Below, piece by piece: positions 12,169 to 12,902 of a stretch of DNA of 12,902 nt. The stretch lies in NCBI GenBank assembly GCA_021647535.1, contig JAKIUO010000084.1, forward strand, positions 1 to 12,902, written 5' to 3'. Within the stretch, counting starts at the first letter, position 1. Each line of letters starts with the position of its first letter. The notes below the pieces were generated by a model that made no database searches, was not told the origin of the DNA, and saw only the letters and a program-made list of their open reading frames with translations. The position numbers and the translations under genes were made by a program. The stretch comes from Hyphomicrobiaceae bacterium. GTDB taxonomy: Bacteria > Pseudomonadota > Alphaproteobacteria > Rhizobiales > JAKIUO01.

Positions 12169-12902
12169 TTACATGGTAGCCTGGGCCGGTTCGGCGGGGA
12201 CCAGAATATCTCGTTTTCCGGCATGGTCAGCCGCCCCGATAATCCCCTCATCTTCCATGCGCTCGATCAGCGTTGCCGCCTTGTTATAGCCAATCGACAA
12301 ACGCCGCTGAATATAGCTGGTCGAAGCTTTTTGATCGCGCACAACAATAGCCACCGCTTCATCATAAAGGCTATCGAATTTCTCCTTGGCCGACGGTTTA
12401 CCCTTGGCCTCTTCTGGTTCGGGCTCGTCTTCCTTGGTGACTTCTTCCAGATATTGCGGCACACCCTGGGCTTTCAGATAGTTGGCAACACGCTCAACTT
12501 CTCTATCGGCGACAAAGGAACCATGCACACGCGTCACTTGTCCCCCGCCAGCCATATGCAGCATATCGCCCATGCCCAACAACTGTTCGGCACCCATTTC
12601 ACCCAGAATGGTGCGGCTGTCGATTTTAGAGGTCACCTGAAAACTGATACGCGTGGGGAAATTGGCCTTGATGGTGCCGGTGATGACATCAACACTTGGA
12701 CGCTGTGTGGCGGTAATCAGATGGATACCAGCCGCACGGGCTTTTTGCGCCAGACGCTGAATGGAGCCTTCGATTTCCTTGCCGGCCACCATCATCAAAT
12801 CAGCCATTTCGTCAATCACCACAACGATATAGGGCAGTTCATTATAGTCGAGTGTGCGCTTTTCATAGAGGGCCTGACCGGTGCCAGCGTCAAAGCCGGT
12901 CT
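12169..12902 (-). CDS. ftsK: DNA translocase FtsK, C-terminal part (5' end outside the window)
   Basis: The frame runs off the right edge; the visible 244 codons are the protein's end. The Walker B motif is clear (YIVVVIDEMADLMMV), followed by the RecA-like core (IQRLAQKARAAGIHLITATQRPSVDVITGTIKANFPTRISFQV, SRTILGEMGAEQLLGMGDML). A Glu/Pro/Lys-rich hinge follows (EDEPEPEEAKGKPS). The last block is the winged-helix gamma domain (YDEAVAIVVRDQKASTSYIQRRLSIGYNKAATLIERMEDEGIIG) that reads the KOPS sequences. The protein sits at the division septum and pumps chromosome termini apart before XerCD resolution. An apparent GTG start at 12822 is internal, since the frame is open and homologous to the edge. 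Confidence 0.97.
   Translation of the reverse strand, partial: TGFDAGTGQALYEKRTLDYNELPYIVVVIDEMADLMMVAGKEIEGSIQRLAQKARAAGIHLITATQRPSVDVITGTIKANFPTRISFQVTSKIDSRTILGEMGAEQLLGMGDMLHMAGGGQVTRVHGSFVADREVERVANYLKAQGVPQYLEEVTKEDEPEPEEAKGKPSAKEKFDSLYDEAVAIVVRDQKASTSYIQRRLSIGYNKAATLIERMEDEGIIGAADHAGKRDILVPAEPAQATM

Overview
The window is a piece of an alphaproteobacterial chromosome, most likely from the Hyphomicrobiales (Rhizobiales). The ftsK, lolA and xth genes lie in that order on the minus strand, the proteins read as alphaproteobacterial, and base composition is fairly even between genes. I cannot name the genus. There are ten complete and two edge-truncated protein genes. I see no tRNA, rRNA, CRISPR array, transposase or integrase.

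Left part (1-3500, plus strand): the C-terminal part of an animal-type haem peroxidase carrying a roughly 155-residue proline/basic-rich insert and a basic tail, ended by a clear intrinsic terminator. Two genes of unknown function follow (486 and 181 residues), and then the first copy of a complex hairpin repeat. Next comes an O6-alkylguanine-DNA methyltransferase fused to an AraC-type DNA-binding domain (3496-4392). It converges on a minus-strand secreted M15-like peptidase embedded in very Arg/Lys-rich sequence (4554-5549).

Middle part (5550-9700): an AT-rich, roughly 800-base gene-free stretch holds a promoter candidate and two near-identical 17-base direct repeats. It leads into a PfkB-family sugar/adenosine kinase. 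A second hairpin-repeat copy fills the gap to a convergent short-chain dehydrogenase. Divergent from that is a probable LCIB/LCIC-type beta-carbonic anhydrase-like protein, a family best known from the algal CO2-concentrating mechanism. A third, sequence-divergent hairpin-repeat copy separates it from a convergent 149-residue protein of unknown function.

Right part (9797-12902, minus strand): exodeoxyribonuclease III, then a 376-base gap, then lolA (periplasmic lipoprotein carrier) and the C-terminal part of the FtsK DNA translocase. lolA and ftsK each end in a strong intrinsic terminator. The gap between lolA and xth carries a promoter-like sequence followed by three stem-loops. Read on the minus strand, all three expose C/U-rich (anti-Shine-Dalgarno-like) loops, and the last is followed by a U-rich stretch. 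This is a good candidate for a small regulatory RNA.

The most interesting non-coding signals are that sRNA candidate and the three intergenic elements at about 3301-3468, 7385-7531 and 9050-9173. These share a five-hairpin plan with different stem sequences, and their first and last hairpin loops are complementary to each other.
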